In this document: positions 24,257-32,870 of the stretch, in pieces
Position numbering within the stretch: position 1 is the stretch's first letter
Layout of the letters: each line of letters opens with the position of its first letter
NCBI GenBank assembly: GCA_030442055.1
Contig: JAUJEB010000004.1
Location: 62,001 to 126,000, forward strand
Direction: 5' to 3'
Source: Agaribacillus aureus
Lineage (GTDB): Bacteria > Bacteroidota > Bacteroidia > Cytophagales > Cyclobacteriaceae
Length of the DNA: 64,000 bases
Translations under genes and position numbers: made by a program
The notes under the pieces: generated by a model
Seen by the model: the letters and a program-made list of their open reading frames with translations, nothing else
What the model was told of the DNA's origin: nothing
Databases searched by the model: none

Positions 24257-24859
24257 CTAAAGTTCTAAAAAATTTGTTAATATTTTCTGTCCGTCTGTAC
24301 CGCTTTTTTCAATGTGGGCCTGCACTGCATAAAAGTTATCTTTATGTAATGCACCGCTGAAGGGCAAAATATAATCAGTAGTACCCACGGTATCGTCTCC
24401 CTTGTCCGCATAAAAACTATGTACGTAGTAAACATACGGATTGTTCAAGCCTGAAAATATTTTTCCTTCACAATTCTCTAAACGATTCCAGCCCATATGA
24501 GGTATCTTATACTTCGTGTTACCGGTAGTCGACTGCCGGCTTACAAATTTCCTGACCTCCAGGTCAAAAATACCCAAACATTTGGTATCTCCTTCCTCCG
24601 AATGGCCACACATCAATTGAAGTCCTATACAAATACCCAGTACCGGTTGCTTCAAATTAACAATAAGCTGGTCCAGACCTCTTTCCCTCAAATAAGCCAT
24701 GGCCGTGCTGGCCTCTCCCTGACCGGGAAAAATGACTTTATCAGCACTTTTAATCGTTTCATGATCATCGGTCCATAAAGGTGTAACGCCCAACCGCTCC
24801 AATGCATAAACCACTGACTGTACATTGCCGGCATTATACCTGATGACGGCAACTTTCAT
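24257..24859 (-). CDS. hisH: Imidazole glycerol phosphate synthase glutaminase subunit
   Basis: A 200-residue class I glutamine amidotransferase that supplies ammonia to HisF. The nucleophile lies in LGICIGLQLMC and the oxyanion/YVHSFYA strand is conserved. The catalytic His-x-Glu is in VQAHIEKSG; most homologues have QFHPEKS, so the flanking Phe and Pro are replaced, while the catalytic His and Glu are kept. It lies 33 bases after the DAHP synthase-chorismate mutase gene, so the his genes are joined to the aromatic operon. Confidence 0.95.
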   Translation of the reverse strand: MKVAVIRYNAGNVQSVVYALERLGVTPLWTDDHETIKSADKVIFPGQGEASTAMAYLRERGLDQLIVNLKQPVLGICIGLQLMCGHSEEGDTKCLGIFDLEVRKFVSRQSTTGNTKYKIPHMGWNRLENCEGKIFSGLNNPYVYYVHSFYADKGDDTVGTTDYILPFSGALHKDNFYAVQAHIEKSGTDGQKILTNFLEL

Positions 24860-24892
24860 ATATAATAATTCATTTTAGAAAGATAAGGATAT

Positions 24893-25993
24893 TTATTTTA
24901 CGACGGTACTGTTCATGACATCCGTCTGCCTTCTAATTGATTCTTCGTGAACGATAGCCAGAAATTTGTTCATAAAGGTATCGCTCAATCCCAAAGCTTT
25001 GGCCATATCGAGGCGACGCTTAATGACATCATTCCAGCGGTTTACCTGAAGGATCGTCACGTCGTTATCTCTTTTATATTCACCAATCTTTTCTGAAATA
25101 TTCATTCTGACACTTAGCTGTTGGATCAAAGTCTCATCGAGTTCATCGATTTCAGACCTAAATTCTTCGAGCAGGTTTTTGAATTCCTTATTGGTAGATT
25201 CCGGCTGGCGCAGTTTTAGTTCAGCTGCCATTGCTACGAGCGCCGCAGGCTTCAGCTGCTGTTGCGCATCACTCAACGCAATAGAAGGTTGTATGTGGCT
25301 CTCTATCATCAGACCGTGCATGTCCATATCAATCGCTTTTTGAGCAATAAAGGGTATGATATCTCTGTTGCCGGCGATATGGCTGGGATCACAGATTATC
25401 TCAATCTCAGGACAAAGTCGCTTTAATTCGATAGGTATCTCCCACATGGGTACATTCCTGAACGGCGTTTTTTCAAAAGAAGAAAATCCGCGGTGTATAG
25501 CAGCCAGCTTGGTGATACCGGCCTGATTAATTCTTTCCAGGGCGCCAATCCAAAGTTGCAGGTCAGGATTGATCGGGTTTTTTACAATTACCGGCACGTC
25601 AACTCCTTTCAAGGCATCGGCAATTTCCTGCACGGTAAACGGATTTACAGTGCTTCGCGCGCCCAACCAAAGGATGTCAACATTGTGTTTCAGGCATACT
25701 TCTACATGTTGTGCATTAGCTACTTCTGTGGCTATGGGCAGCCCGGTAGCCTCCTTGGCAGCATTTAACCATTCCAGGCCAACCTCTCCTACACCTTCAA
25801 AGGAGTTAGGTCTGGTTCTTGGCTTCCAGATGCCAGCTCTCAACACTTTTACTTTGTCGCTTTTGGCAACGGCTTTAGCGGTCGAGACCACCTGGTCTTC
25901 ATTTTCCGCGCTACAAGGTCCGCTGATGACCACAAACTCATCAAGACCTAAGCCCCAATCTTTCATGGGAACTGTGTTCAAATTAGGTTGCAT
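24893..25993 (-). CDS. Bifunctional DAHP synthase / type II chorismate mutase
   Basis: A 366-residue fusion. Residues about 1-265 are a DAHP synthase of the KDO8P-synthase-like branch (SGPCSAENEDQ, RAGIWKPRTRPNSFEG, CDPSHIAGNRDI), which makes the first shikimate-pathway intermediate. Residues about 275-366 are an AroQ chorismate mutase (EFRSEIDELDETLIQQLSVR, ISEKIGEYKRDN) that makes prephenate. This arrangement is typical of Bacteroidota. It directly follows tyrA (5 bases) and precedes hisH, in the operon controlled by the Tyr/Phe-rich leader. Confidence 0.95.
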   Translation of the reverse strand: MQPNLNTVPMKDWGLGLDEFVVISGPCSAENEDQVVSTAKAVAKSDKVKVLRAGIWKPRTRPNSFEGVGEVGLEWLNAAKEATGLPIATEVANAQHVEVCLKHNVDILWLGARSTVNPFTVQEIADALKGVDVPVIVKNPINPDLQLWIGALERINQAGITKLAAIHRGFSSFEKTPFRNVPMWEIPIELKRLCPEIEIICDPSHIAGNRDIIPFIAQKAIDMDMHGLMIESHIQPSIALSDAQQQLKPAALVAMAAELKLRQPESTNKEFKNLLEEFRSEIDELDETLIQQLSVRMNISEKIGEYKRDNDVTILQVNRWNDVIKRRLDMAKALGLSDTFMNKFLAIVHEESIRRQTDVMNSTVVK

Positions 25994-25998
25994 AATAT

Positions 25999-26877
25999 CT
26001 AAATTTTAATTTTATTATTTTCGTTTAGTTCAATACCATTTAATATCCTACGAATATCGTTGGCTTCTTCCATCAGTTCAAAGACCTTATCTCTGTCTCC
26101 GGTATCAATCAAATGCTTAAACATTTCCAGGTTTTTGATATAGGCCGTCAAAACCTTTGACAGGTTTTTTGCATTTTGATCAAATATAGGCGCCCACATA
26201 GCCGGAGAACTCTTTGCTAATCTGGCGGTAGATGCAAAACCACTTCCGGCCATATCAAAAATATTTTTCTCGTCTTTTTCTACCTCCAACACCGTCAACC
26301 CCAATGTAAAAGAAGTAATGTGAGACAGGTGTGATACATAGGCGATATGCCGATCGTGCTCTGCCGACTCCATATAGGTCAGTCGCATAAAAAGACTTTT
26401 ATACAATTTTTCAATAACGCCGAGTGCCTTGGCATCACTTAATTCCCGGTCGCAAATGATTCCCACTTTGTCTAAGAATAAAGTGGCAAAAGCTGCCTCC
26501 GGGCCATTATTTTCAGTACCAGCAATGGGGTGGGAAGCCACAAACCTGGCTCGTTTTGGATGATCGTGGATGGCCTGGCAAATATCTTTTTTTGTGGATC
26601 CCATATCCACAACTATTTGATGATCATTAATTTGATCTAATATTCCCGGCAATACGCTAATAGAAGCATCGACGGGGATGGCCAAAATGATAATATCTGC
26701 CATATCCACAGCTGCTTCCAGCGGCTGGATGCTGTCTACAATACCCAGGGCCAGCGCCTTTTGGCAATGCGTTTCATTCGTGTCTACCCCAATCACCTCG
26801 GCGGCAAAACCATTGCGCTTTAAACTCAGGGCCAGTGATCCGCCAATTAATCCTATACCGGCAATTGCCACTCTCAT
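25999..26877 (-). CDS. tyrA: Prephenate dehydrogenase
   Basis: A 292-residue NAD(P)-dependent enzyme that turns prephenate into 4-hydroxyphenylpyruvate for tyrosine. The N-terminal VAIAGIGLIGGSLALSLKR is the dinucleotide-binding loop. DMGSTKKDI and ASHPIAGTENNG carry substrate and catalytic residues. No ACT or chorismate mutase domain is fused. Its start overlaps the stop of the preceding aminotransferase by four bases (ATGA type coupling). Confidence 0.96.
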   Translation of the reverse strand: MRVAIAGIGLIGGSLALSLKRNGFAAEVIGVDTNETHCQKALALGIVDSIQPLEAAVDMADIIILAIPVDASISVLPGILDQINDHQIVVDMGSTKKDICQAIHDHPKRARFVASHPIAGTENNGPEAAFATLFLDKVGIICDRELSDAKALGVIEKLYKSLFMRLTYMESAEHDRHIAYVSHLSHITSFTLGLTVLEVEKDEKNIFDMAGSGFASTARLAKSSPAMWAPIFDQNAKNLSKVLTAYIKNLEMFKHLIDTGDRDKVFELMEEANDIRRILNGIELNENNKIKI

Positions 26878-28058
26878 AACTCTTCAACTTTAATGTGTGT
26901 GATATGTCTTTTTATTCTCTCGAGGGCTTCGGTAATTACCGCTTCCTTATTACATAGGGAAATACGTACGTGACGCGCGCCTTTGGAGCCAAATATAAAA
27001 CCGGGTGTTATGAAAACTTTTGCCTCCATTAATATTTTATCAACAAAAGTTTTAAGATCAGGCTCGCTTGCAGGGATTTTTGCCCAGATAAACAACCCGG
27101 TTTGGGAGCGGTCATAGGTACATCCCAGTTGGTCCAGCAACTGCCAGCTCAGGTTCCTCCGGCTTACGTAGGCCTGATTTTGTTCCTGATGCCACGATGA
27201 TGGGTTTTTCATCGCCTCGATTGCCGCATGCTGGATCGGTAAAAACATCCCGGAATCAACATTACTTTTGCATTTTAGAATTGTGTCGATATAATCCTTG
27301 CGGCCGCTCACCCAGCCCATTCTCCAGCCGGCCATATTGTGAGACTTACTCAGGGAATTCATTTCCAGCGAAACTTCCTCAGCGCCGGGCATTGACAATA
27401 GACTTTGCGGATCATCATTGAGAATTAAACTATAGGGATTGTCATTAACGATCAGAAACTTGTGCTGCCTGGCCAGGGCTATCAATTCCTTAAACAGCGA
27501 TTTGCTGCCTCTTGCACCGGTGGGCATATTTGGAAAATTGATCCACATAATCTTCACCCGGCTTAGGTCATCTCTTTTCAACTGATCCAGGTTAATCGAC
27601 CACGACTGATCCTCATCCAACTCGTAAGTCCTGATCCTGGCTCCCACCAATTCACTAACTGACGTGTAGGTCGGATATCCCGGATTAGGGACCAATACCT
27701 CATCGCCCGGGTTGAGAAATGCCATGGATATATGCATAATACCCTCTTTTGATCCAATCAGCGGCAAAATCTCGCTGACCGGATCTAAGGTCACCCCGTA
27801 GAAACGCATATACCACCTGGCCATCGCTTCGCGCAAGGCCGGAATACCGCGGTAGCTTTGGTAGCCGTGATTTTTCGATTGTTGCGAAGAATCATGCAGG
27901 GCTTTGATAGTCTCCTGCGAAGGGCTCAAATCCGGATTTCCTATGCCAAGATTTATAACATCCATACCCTTACTGTTCATATTCCGGATTTCCTCCAGTT
28001 TTTTAGAAAAGTAATATTCCTTGACGTTATCCAATCTGTGGGCCTGTGGTACAATCAT
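26874..28058 (-). CDS. PLP-dependent aminotransferase, class I/II (likely aromatic)
   Basis: A 394-residue fold-type I aminotransferase. The internal-aldimine Lys is in SLSKSHNMAGWRMGW; GIGNPDLSPSQ and NPGYPTY are substrate/PLP regions. It resembles the LL-diaminopimelate aminotransferase-like subgroup. Placement directly ahead of tyrA behind a Tyr/Phe leader suggests it is the aromatic aminotransferase of Phe and Tyr synthesis. No prephenate dehydratase gene (pheA) is next to it, though that gene often occurs in this cluster in relatives. Confidence 0.9.
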   Translation of the reverse strand: MIVPQAHRLDNVKEYYFSKKLEEIRNMNSKGMDVINLGIGNPDLSPSQETIKALHDSSQQSKNHGYQSYRGIPALREAMARWYMRFYGVTLDPVSEILPLIGSKEGIMHISMAFLNPGDEVLVPNPGYPTYTSVSELVGARIRTYELDEDQSWSINLDQLKRDDLSRVKIMWINFPNMPTGARGSKSLFKELIALARQHKFLIVNDNPYSLILNDDPQSLLSMPGAEEVSLEMNSLSKSHNMAGWRMGWVSGRKDYIDTILKCKSNVDSGMFLPIQHAAIEAMKNPSSWHQEQNQAYVSRRNLSWQLLDQLGCTYDRSQTGLFIWAKIPASEPDLKTFVDKILMEAKVFITPGFIFGSKGARHVRISLCNKEAVITEALERIKRHITHIKVEEL

Positions 28059-28086
28059 ATCACAAGTTTTATCCTTATTTATTCAC

Positions 28087-28121
28087 AATAAAAAAGCCTG
28101 GTTCTTTTTTCGAACCAGGCT
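28087..28121 (-). terminator. Attenuator terminator ahead of the aromatic/his operon
   Basis: On the minus strand AGCCTGGTTC (28121-28112) pairs perfectly with GAACCAGGCT (28104-28095) around a 7-base loop, followed by TTTTTT and ATT. It stands 29 bases before the aminotransferase start. The 5' arm can instead pair with 28171-28181, inside the leader-peptide gene (TTTCGAACTGG with CCTGGTTCGAAA, 11 pairs including two wobbles), so it has a ready antiterminator. Confidence 0.85.
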
Positions 28122-28145
28122 CTGTATATCTTAATTTAAATTTTT

Positions 28146-28238
28146 CTAGGTCAACTTAAACAGACTTTTACCAGTTCGAAACACGCTGTTTCTAAAATAG
28201 TGGTAATAAAAGTAATATTTTCTGCTTAAGAATTTCAT
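28146..28238 (-). CDS. Tyr/Phe-rich leader peptide of the aromatic/his operon
   Basis: A 30-codon ATG-started frame ending TAG. Residues 8-15 are YYFYYHYF; in total five Tyr and five Phe occur among 30 residues. It is followed by an intrinsic terminator and lies 88 bases before the aminotransferase gene. The antiterminator sequence (28171-28181) is inside codons 20-23, about 13 bases after the aromatic run, exactly where a ribosome stalled on Tyr/Phe codons would leave it free. A ribosome that reaches the stop codon passes this segment, allowing the terminator to form. This is a classical transcription-attenuation layout; the peptide itself needs no function. Confidence 0.8.
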   Translation of the reverse strand: MKFLSRKYYFYYHYFRNSVFRTGKSLFKLT

Positions 28239-28330
28239 TGTTACAAAACTAATAAAGCCATTCGAAAATAAAAAGATAATCTGCAAAAATTAATAAAATG
28301 TTAATCAAAACCCTATATAGCTGTCAATTT

Positions 28331-29341
28331 TCATAATTTTTCCCGCAAATCAATCACTTCTTTCATCTTCCGGATCAGCTGCCTGGACTCGGTGAAGTTT
28401 AAAGTCTGCTGCCCATCCGAGAAAGCTTCCTCGGGTTTTTCATGGGTTTCATAAATGATGCCATCCGCTCCGGCCATGATGCTGGCTAAGGCAATAGGCT
28501 CGACATGATGCCTGATCCCTACGCCGTGCGAAGGGTCGGCGACGACGGGCAAATGTGTTTTTTCCTTCAGGATAGGAATAGCGTTCAAATCCATCGTATT
28601 TCGGCTGGCCCTTTCGTAGGTACGTATTCCGCGTTCGCAGAGCACAAGCCTTTCATTTCCCGCGGAGAAAACATACTCTGCCGAATATAACAATTCATCA
28701 ATGGTTCCGGATATTCCCCGTTTTATCATCACCGGTTTGTCGACCTTTCCCAATTCATCCAGCAAATTAAAATTCTGCGTATTACGGGCGCCTACCTGGT
28801 AGATGTCGATGTAGTCATACATTTCCTCAATTTGTGAAACCTGCATCACCTCGGTGATTATCTTTATATTGGCTTCTCTGGCATGGTCATGCCATATTTT
28901 AAGCCCCTCAATGCCCATGCCCCGAAAAGAATAGGGAGAACTTCTGGGTTTATATACCCCTCCCCTCATTATTCGTATGCCATTGCTTTTAAGGTGTTCA
29001 ATAGTTTTGGCAATCTGCTCCTCACCTTCAATGGAACAGGGGCCTGCCATCACCGCCAGTGCACCCTCCCTGATCAGGACATCATCACCCAAATTGATGG
29101 TGGTGGGCGCCACTTTCCATTTCCTGGATACCAGTTTATAATCATCGGAAACAATATGGATATCGTCAATTCCCGGGAAATGCCCCAGCTCCCGGATGTC
29201 AAATTCACGTTTGCCGATACCCACCAGATAATCCCCTTTCTGAGTTGTAACCAACGTGGACTTATAGTGAAGGCTTTCCACTCTTTCAATGATTTTTTCC
29301 CTTTGCTTCGGGGCTATGTCTTTGTTAAATTGAATAATCAT
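28331..29341 (-). CDS. aroF: DAHP synthase, type I-beta with N-terminal regulatory domain
   Basis: A 336-residue 3-deoxy-7-phosphoheptulonate synthase, a second and distinct DAHP synthase in this window. Residues about 1-70 are the ferredoxin-like regulatory domain (MIIQFNKDIAPKQREKII); the barrel contains MAGPCSIEGEEQI, MRGGVYKPRSSPYSFRG and VVADPSHGVGIRHHV. It lies 2 bases after trpA and forms the end of the trp operon, so it is probably the isozyme made when Trp is short. There is no clear terminator between its stop and the Tyr/Phe leader 92 bases on. Confidence 0.95.
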   Translation of the reverse strand: MIIQFNKDIAPKQREKIIERVESLHYKSTLVTTQKGDYLVGIGKREFDIRELGHFPGIDDIHIVSDDYKLVSRKWKVAPTTINLGDDVLIREGALAVMAGPCSIEGEEQIAKTIEHLKSNGIRIMRGGVYKPRSSPYSFRGMGIEGLKIWHDHAREANIKIITEVMQVSQIEEMYDYIDIYQVGARNTQNFNLLDELGKVDKPVMIKRGISGTIDELLYSAEYVFSAGNERLVLCERGIRTYERASRNTMDLNAIPILKEKTHLPVVADPSHGVGIRHHVEPIALASIMAGADGIIYETHEKPEEAFSDGQQTLNFTESRQLIRKMKEVIDLREKL

Positions 29342-29343
29342 GG

Positions 29344-30138
29344 TTAGTCTTTTATGGTCTTTATGAAACCAGTAATTGAGGTTTGAAGGTCTTGTTCCGC
29401 GCTTAATTGTTTAATAAATGCGCTACCGATAATAGCCCCTTTGGCATAGGCACAGGCCTTTTGAAAGGTCACCTTATTGGAAATTCCGAATCCGATTAAA
29501 GCCGGGTTTTTTAACCCCATGTTATTGACTCTTTTAAAGTAATCTTCCTGGGCTGTGGTAATATCGGATTTTGCTCCTGTAACACTAGCCGATGAAACCA
29601 TATAAATGAACCCGTCGGTATTTTTATCGATCAGCCTGATTCTTTCCTCAGAGGTTTGTGGGGACACCAGGAAAATATTGTGCAATCCATTCTGATCAAA
29701 TAAGGCCTTGTACTGATCCATGTATTCATGCATAGGCAAATCCGGAATAATCAATCCGTCGATGCCCACTGCCTTGGCCTCATCGCAAAATGCCGGCAAG
29801 CCATACTGAACAATCGGATTCAGGTATCCCATTAAAATTAACGGTATGTCGACCGATGTTCTGATATTTTTTATCTGGGTAAAAAGCTTTTCCAGGGTCA
29901 TGCCGTTATCCAGGGCCACCTGGCTGCTGGCCTGAATGGTGGGACCATCGGCAACAGGGTCGGAAAAGGGAATACCAATCTCAATCAAATCCACACCTGC
30001 GTTTGCCAGGGTCTCCACAATGAGTCTGGTATCATCAACTTTGGGGTAGCCGGCGGTGAAATAAACAGATAAGATGTCACCCTGCTTCTGTTCAAACAAC
30101 CGGTTAATCCTGTTATTTACGGTAAGGGCAGTTTTCAT
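29344..30138 (-). CDS. trpA: Tryptophan synthase alpha subunit
   Basis: A 264-residue TIM-barrel that splits indole glycerol phosphate. E in LIEIGIPFSDPVADGP and D in GIDGLIIPDLPMHE are catalytic. The SASVTGAKS loop and GFGISNK phosphate site are present. It follows trpB by 30 bases and precedes the DAHP synthase gene by 2. Confidence 0.98.
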   Translation of the reverse strand: MKTALTVNNRINRLFEQKQGDILSVYFTAGYPKVDDTRLIVETLANAGVDLIEIGIPFSDPVADGPTIQASSQVALDNGMTLEKLFTQIKNIRTSVDIPLILMGYLNPIVQYGLPAFCDEAKAVGIDGLIIPDLPMHEYMDQYKALFDQNGLHNIFLVSPQTSEERIRLIDKNTDGFIYMVSSASVTGAKSDITTAQEDYFKRVNNMGLKNPALIGFGISNKVTFQKACAYAKGAIIGSAFIKQLSAEQDLQTSITGFIKTIKD

Positions 30139-30168
30139 TTGTTATAGTCTCTAAATGCTAATCAATAT

Positions 30169-31350
30169 TTAATAATTTCCCCATTTGATATAGGTTTCCA
30201 AATCTTTATCACCTCTACCTGAAAGGTTTACAACCACAATATCATCAGCAGCTAGCTTCATTTTCCGGAGCGCTGCCAATGCATGCGCTGATTCGATGGC
30301 GGGAATAATGCCTTCCAGTTTGCCAAGCCCGACACCTGCTTTCATGGCCTCTTCATCAGTAATATGAATAAAATCTGCTCTCTTCTTCTCAAATAGGTGA
30401 GCGTGCAAAGGCCCGATGCCGGGATAGTCGAGCCCGGCGGAAATGGAATAGGGCTCTACTACCTGTCCGTCAGGTGTTTGCATCAACAGTGTTTTGGAGC
30501 CATGTAAAATACCGGGCTTTCCCAGAAAGGTGGTAGCGGCTGACTTGCCGCTGTCAACCCCTTCACCCCCGGCTTCAACGGCGACAAGCTTTACCTGCTC
30601 ATCGTCCATGTAATGGTAATAAGCGCCGGCAGCATTGCTTCCACCCCCAACACAGGCTACCACATAATCAGGCTGGGTACGGCCTTCTTTTTCCTGCAAT
30701 TGCCATCGGATTTCCTCACTGATAACCGATTGAAACCGCGCGACCATGTCAGGATAAGGATGCGGTCCAACTACCGAGCCAATGATGTAGTGCGTATCAA
30801 CGGGATTATTGATCCAATGTCGCATGGCTTCGTTGGTGGCATCTTTCAAGGTCTTGCTCCCGCTTAAAGCCGGTATAACCTGAGCGCCCAACAATTTCAT
30901 CCTTTCAACATTCGGCTTCTGACGGCGGATATCTATTTCACCCATATATACCACGCATTCCACACCCTTTAACGCGCAGACGGTGGCAGTAGCAACACCA
31001 TGCTGACCTGCACCGGTTTCAGCTATTATTTTCTTTTTACCAAGCTTTTGGGCCAGTAATATCTGTCCAATGGTATTATTGATTTTATGTGCACCTGTAT
31101 GATTTAAGTCTTCTCTTTTCAAATAAATCTTACAGCCAATCTCCTCTGAAAGTCTTTGCGCCAAATACAGCGGGGTTGGCCGGCCAACATAATCTTTCAG
31201 TAGCATATTAAATTCCTTCTGAAATGACGATTCTTCCATGATGGCCAGGTATTGCTGCCTGAGCTCTTCAACATTTGGGTATAACATTTCGGGAATGTAG
31301 GCGCCTCCAAATGTGCCGTAATATCCGTTGTCGTCTACTGTATATTGCAT
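30169..31350 (-). CDS. trpB: Tryptophan synthase beta subunit
   Basis: A 393-residue PLP enzyme that condenses indole with serine. The PLP lysine is in [18 protein letters not shown], the cofactor phosphate loop in [15 protein letters not shown], and [17 protein letters not shown] is the conserved substrate loop. Length is standard. It lies 30 bases after trpF. Confidence 0.99.
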   Translation of the reverse strand: MQYTVDDNGYYGTFGGAYIPEMLYPNVEELRQQYLAIMEESSFQKEFNMLLKDYVGRPTPLYLAQRLSEEIGCKIYLKREDLNHTGAHKINNTIGQILLAQKLGKKKIIAETGAGQHGVATATVCALKGVECVVYMGEIDIRRQKPNVERMKLLGAQVIPALSGSKTLKDATNEAMRHWINNPVDTHYIIGSVVGPHPYPDMVARFQSVISEEIRWQLQEKEGRTQPDYVVACVGGGSNAAGAYYHYMDDEQVKLVAVEAGGEGVDSGKSAATTFLGKPGILHGSKTLLMQTPDGQVVEPYSISAGLDYPGIGPLHAHLFEKKRADFIHITDEEAMKAGVGLGKLEGIIPAIESAHALAALRKMKLAADDIVVVNLSGRGDKDLETYIKWGNY

Positions 31351-31380
31351 AAAACTGTATTTAATTTCATGTTAGATTCA

Positions 31381-32010
31381 CTAAAAGGCCAATGCTAACT
31401 TCTCTTTCAGGCCGGCCAGTTGTTTTATATCTTTGTTTCCCGGTGCTATTTCAAACCGGCTGTTTACATCCAGCGCAAATGGCTGTTTTATAGGCATTTT
31501 ATTTATTAGCCCAATATTATCCAACCCTACACCACCGCTGAGAAAGTAGGGAATATCCGAGTCGTAGCTTTTCAGCACCTCCCAATTAAATGATTTACCC
31601 GTGCCGCCGTAGTGCTTACTTTTCGTGTCGAATAAAAAATAATCTACGTAGTCTTTATAACTGTCAAGCACGCTCCAATCCATGACCTTGTCAATAGAAA
31701 ATACTTTAATAACACCCGGGCCTGCCTTTTTTATTGTTTCGCAAAATTCAGGGCTTTCATGACCATGAAGCTGCGCCAGGTCAAGCCGGTAGCGGTTTAC
31801 CTTTTCCAAAACCAGGTCTGTGGTCTCATTCACAAAAACACCCACCTTTTTAATGTGGGCCGGAATGCGGGCTACTTCATCCGGGTTCAGGGTGTCTGCC
31901 ATGTATCGTGGAGATTTGGGATAGAAGATAAACCCTAAAAAGTCCGGAGAAAGTTTAATCACCTCCTCCATGTTTTCCAGGTATTTCATGCCACAAACTT
32001 TCAATTTCAT
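31381..32010 (-). CDS. trpF: Phosphoribosylanthranilate isomerase
   Basis: A 209-residue TIM-barrel. I start it at the ATG 32010 (MKLKVCGMKYLENM), since the N-terminal C-G-M block is how the family begins and trpC ends at 32030; a longer frame to 32058 would overlap trpC and add a non-conserved basic tail. FIFYPKSPRYM, LAQLHGHESPE and FLSGGVGLDNI are family blocks. Confidence 0.96.
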   Translation of the reverse strand: MKLKVCGMKYLENMEEVIKLSPDFLGFIFYPKSPRYMADTLNPDEVARIPAHIKKVGVFVNETTDLVLEKVNRYRLDLAQLHGHESPEFCETIKKAGPGVIKVFSIDKVMDWSVLDSYKDYVDYFLFDTKSKHYGGTGKSFNWEVLKSYDSDIPYFLSGGVGLDNIGLINKMPIKQPFALDVNSRFEIAPGNKDIKQLAGLKEKLALAF

Positions 32011-32029
32011 GATTCGCACCTTTAAAATA

Positions 32030-32845
32030 TCAACTTCCCACCGTCTTTGTCTCATCAATTTGATTGACGGCTGTAATAAACCTGTGGCAAGCCAATTCAG
32101 GCCTGCTGCTTTTCATGAAGGTTTCCCCAATCAGGAAGCCTTCGAACCCATATTGTCTTAATTCCACGATGGTTTCAGGGGCACTGATCCCGCTTTCCGC
32201 CACTTTCACATACTGATCGGGAATGGCGGCGGATAAGTTTTTGGAGGTGTCTATGCTAACTTCAAATGTTTTGAGGTTGCGATTATTAACCCCAATAAGG
32301 TCTACCGCATCGTGAAGGTTTTGATTTAATTCGTCTGCGTTATGTACCTCCATAAGCACCTCCAACCCCAGGGATTGTGCGAATATGGCCAGCTGCCTTA
32401 GCGCCGGGACGGGCAAGGCGGCAGCAATCAACAGAATTACATCTGCTCCTATTGACTTGGCTTCAATCACCTGGTATTCGTCTATGATAAACTCTTTCCT
32501 GAGGATCGGGCAGAAATTAAACTTTCTCGCCAATTTCAGGTCTTCATTGTTTCCACCGAAGAAATGATAATCAGTAAGCACAGAAAGCGCCGAAGCGCCA
32601 GCCTGCATATAGCCAATAGATGTTTTTTCTACCGACACATGCTTGTTGATCATGCCTTTGGAAGGGGACTTTCTTTTAATTTCAGCAATAATCCCGGACT
32701 TATCAGGTCTTCTCAGGTATTTTTTGAGAGAAACCGTTTTTCCTGAAAAATATATACTTTTTTCAAGTAATTTAACCGGAAACAGGCTTTTTCGCTCTTC
32801 GACTTCCTTTTTCTTGTGGGCCAGTATTTTATCTAATATATCCAT
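32030..32845 (-). CDS. trpC: Indole-3-glycerol phosphate synthase
   Basis: A 271-residue TIM-barrel that closes the indole ring. IIAEIKRKSPSKG contains the catalytic Lys, LRKEFIIDEYQV and IGVNNRNLKTF are conserved, and VAESGISAPETI holds the phosphate site. It is not fused to trpF, unlike in enteric bacteria. It is 25 bases after trpD. Confidence 0.98.
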   Translation of the reverse strand: MDILDKILAHKKKEVEERKSLFPVKLLEKSIYFSGKTVSLKKYLRRPDKSGIIAEIKRKSPSKGMINKHVSVEKTSIGYMQAGASALSVLTDYHFFGGNNEDLKLARKFNFCPILRKEFIIDEYQVIEAKSIGADVILLIAAALPVPALRQLAIFAQSLGLEVLMEVHNADELNQNLHDAVDLIGVNNRNLKTFEVSIDTSKNLSAAIPDQYVKVAESGISAPETIVELRQYGFEGFLIGETFMKSSRPELACHRFITAVNQIDETKTVGS

Positions 32846-32870
32846 CTGAATAGTCTTTAATCATTTTTTT

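Noticed and set aside
28095-28121. tRNA-like arm (GGTTCGAA) as part of a tRNA gene
   Set aside because: The sequence is part of a perfect terminator hairpin with a T-run and no other tRNA arms are present.
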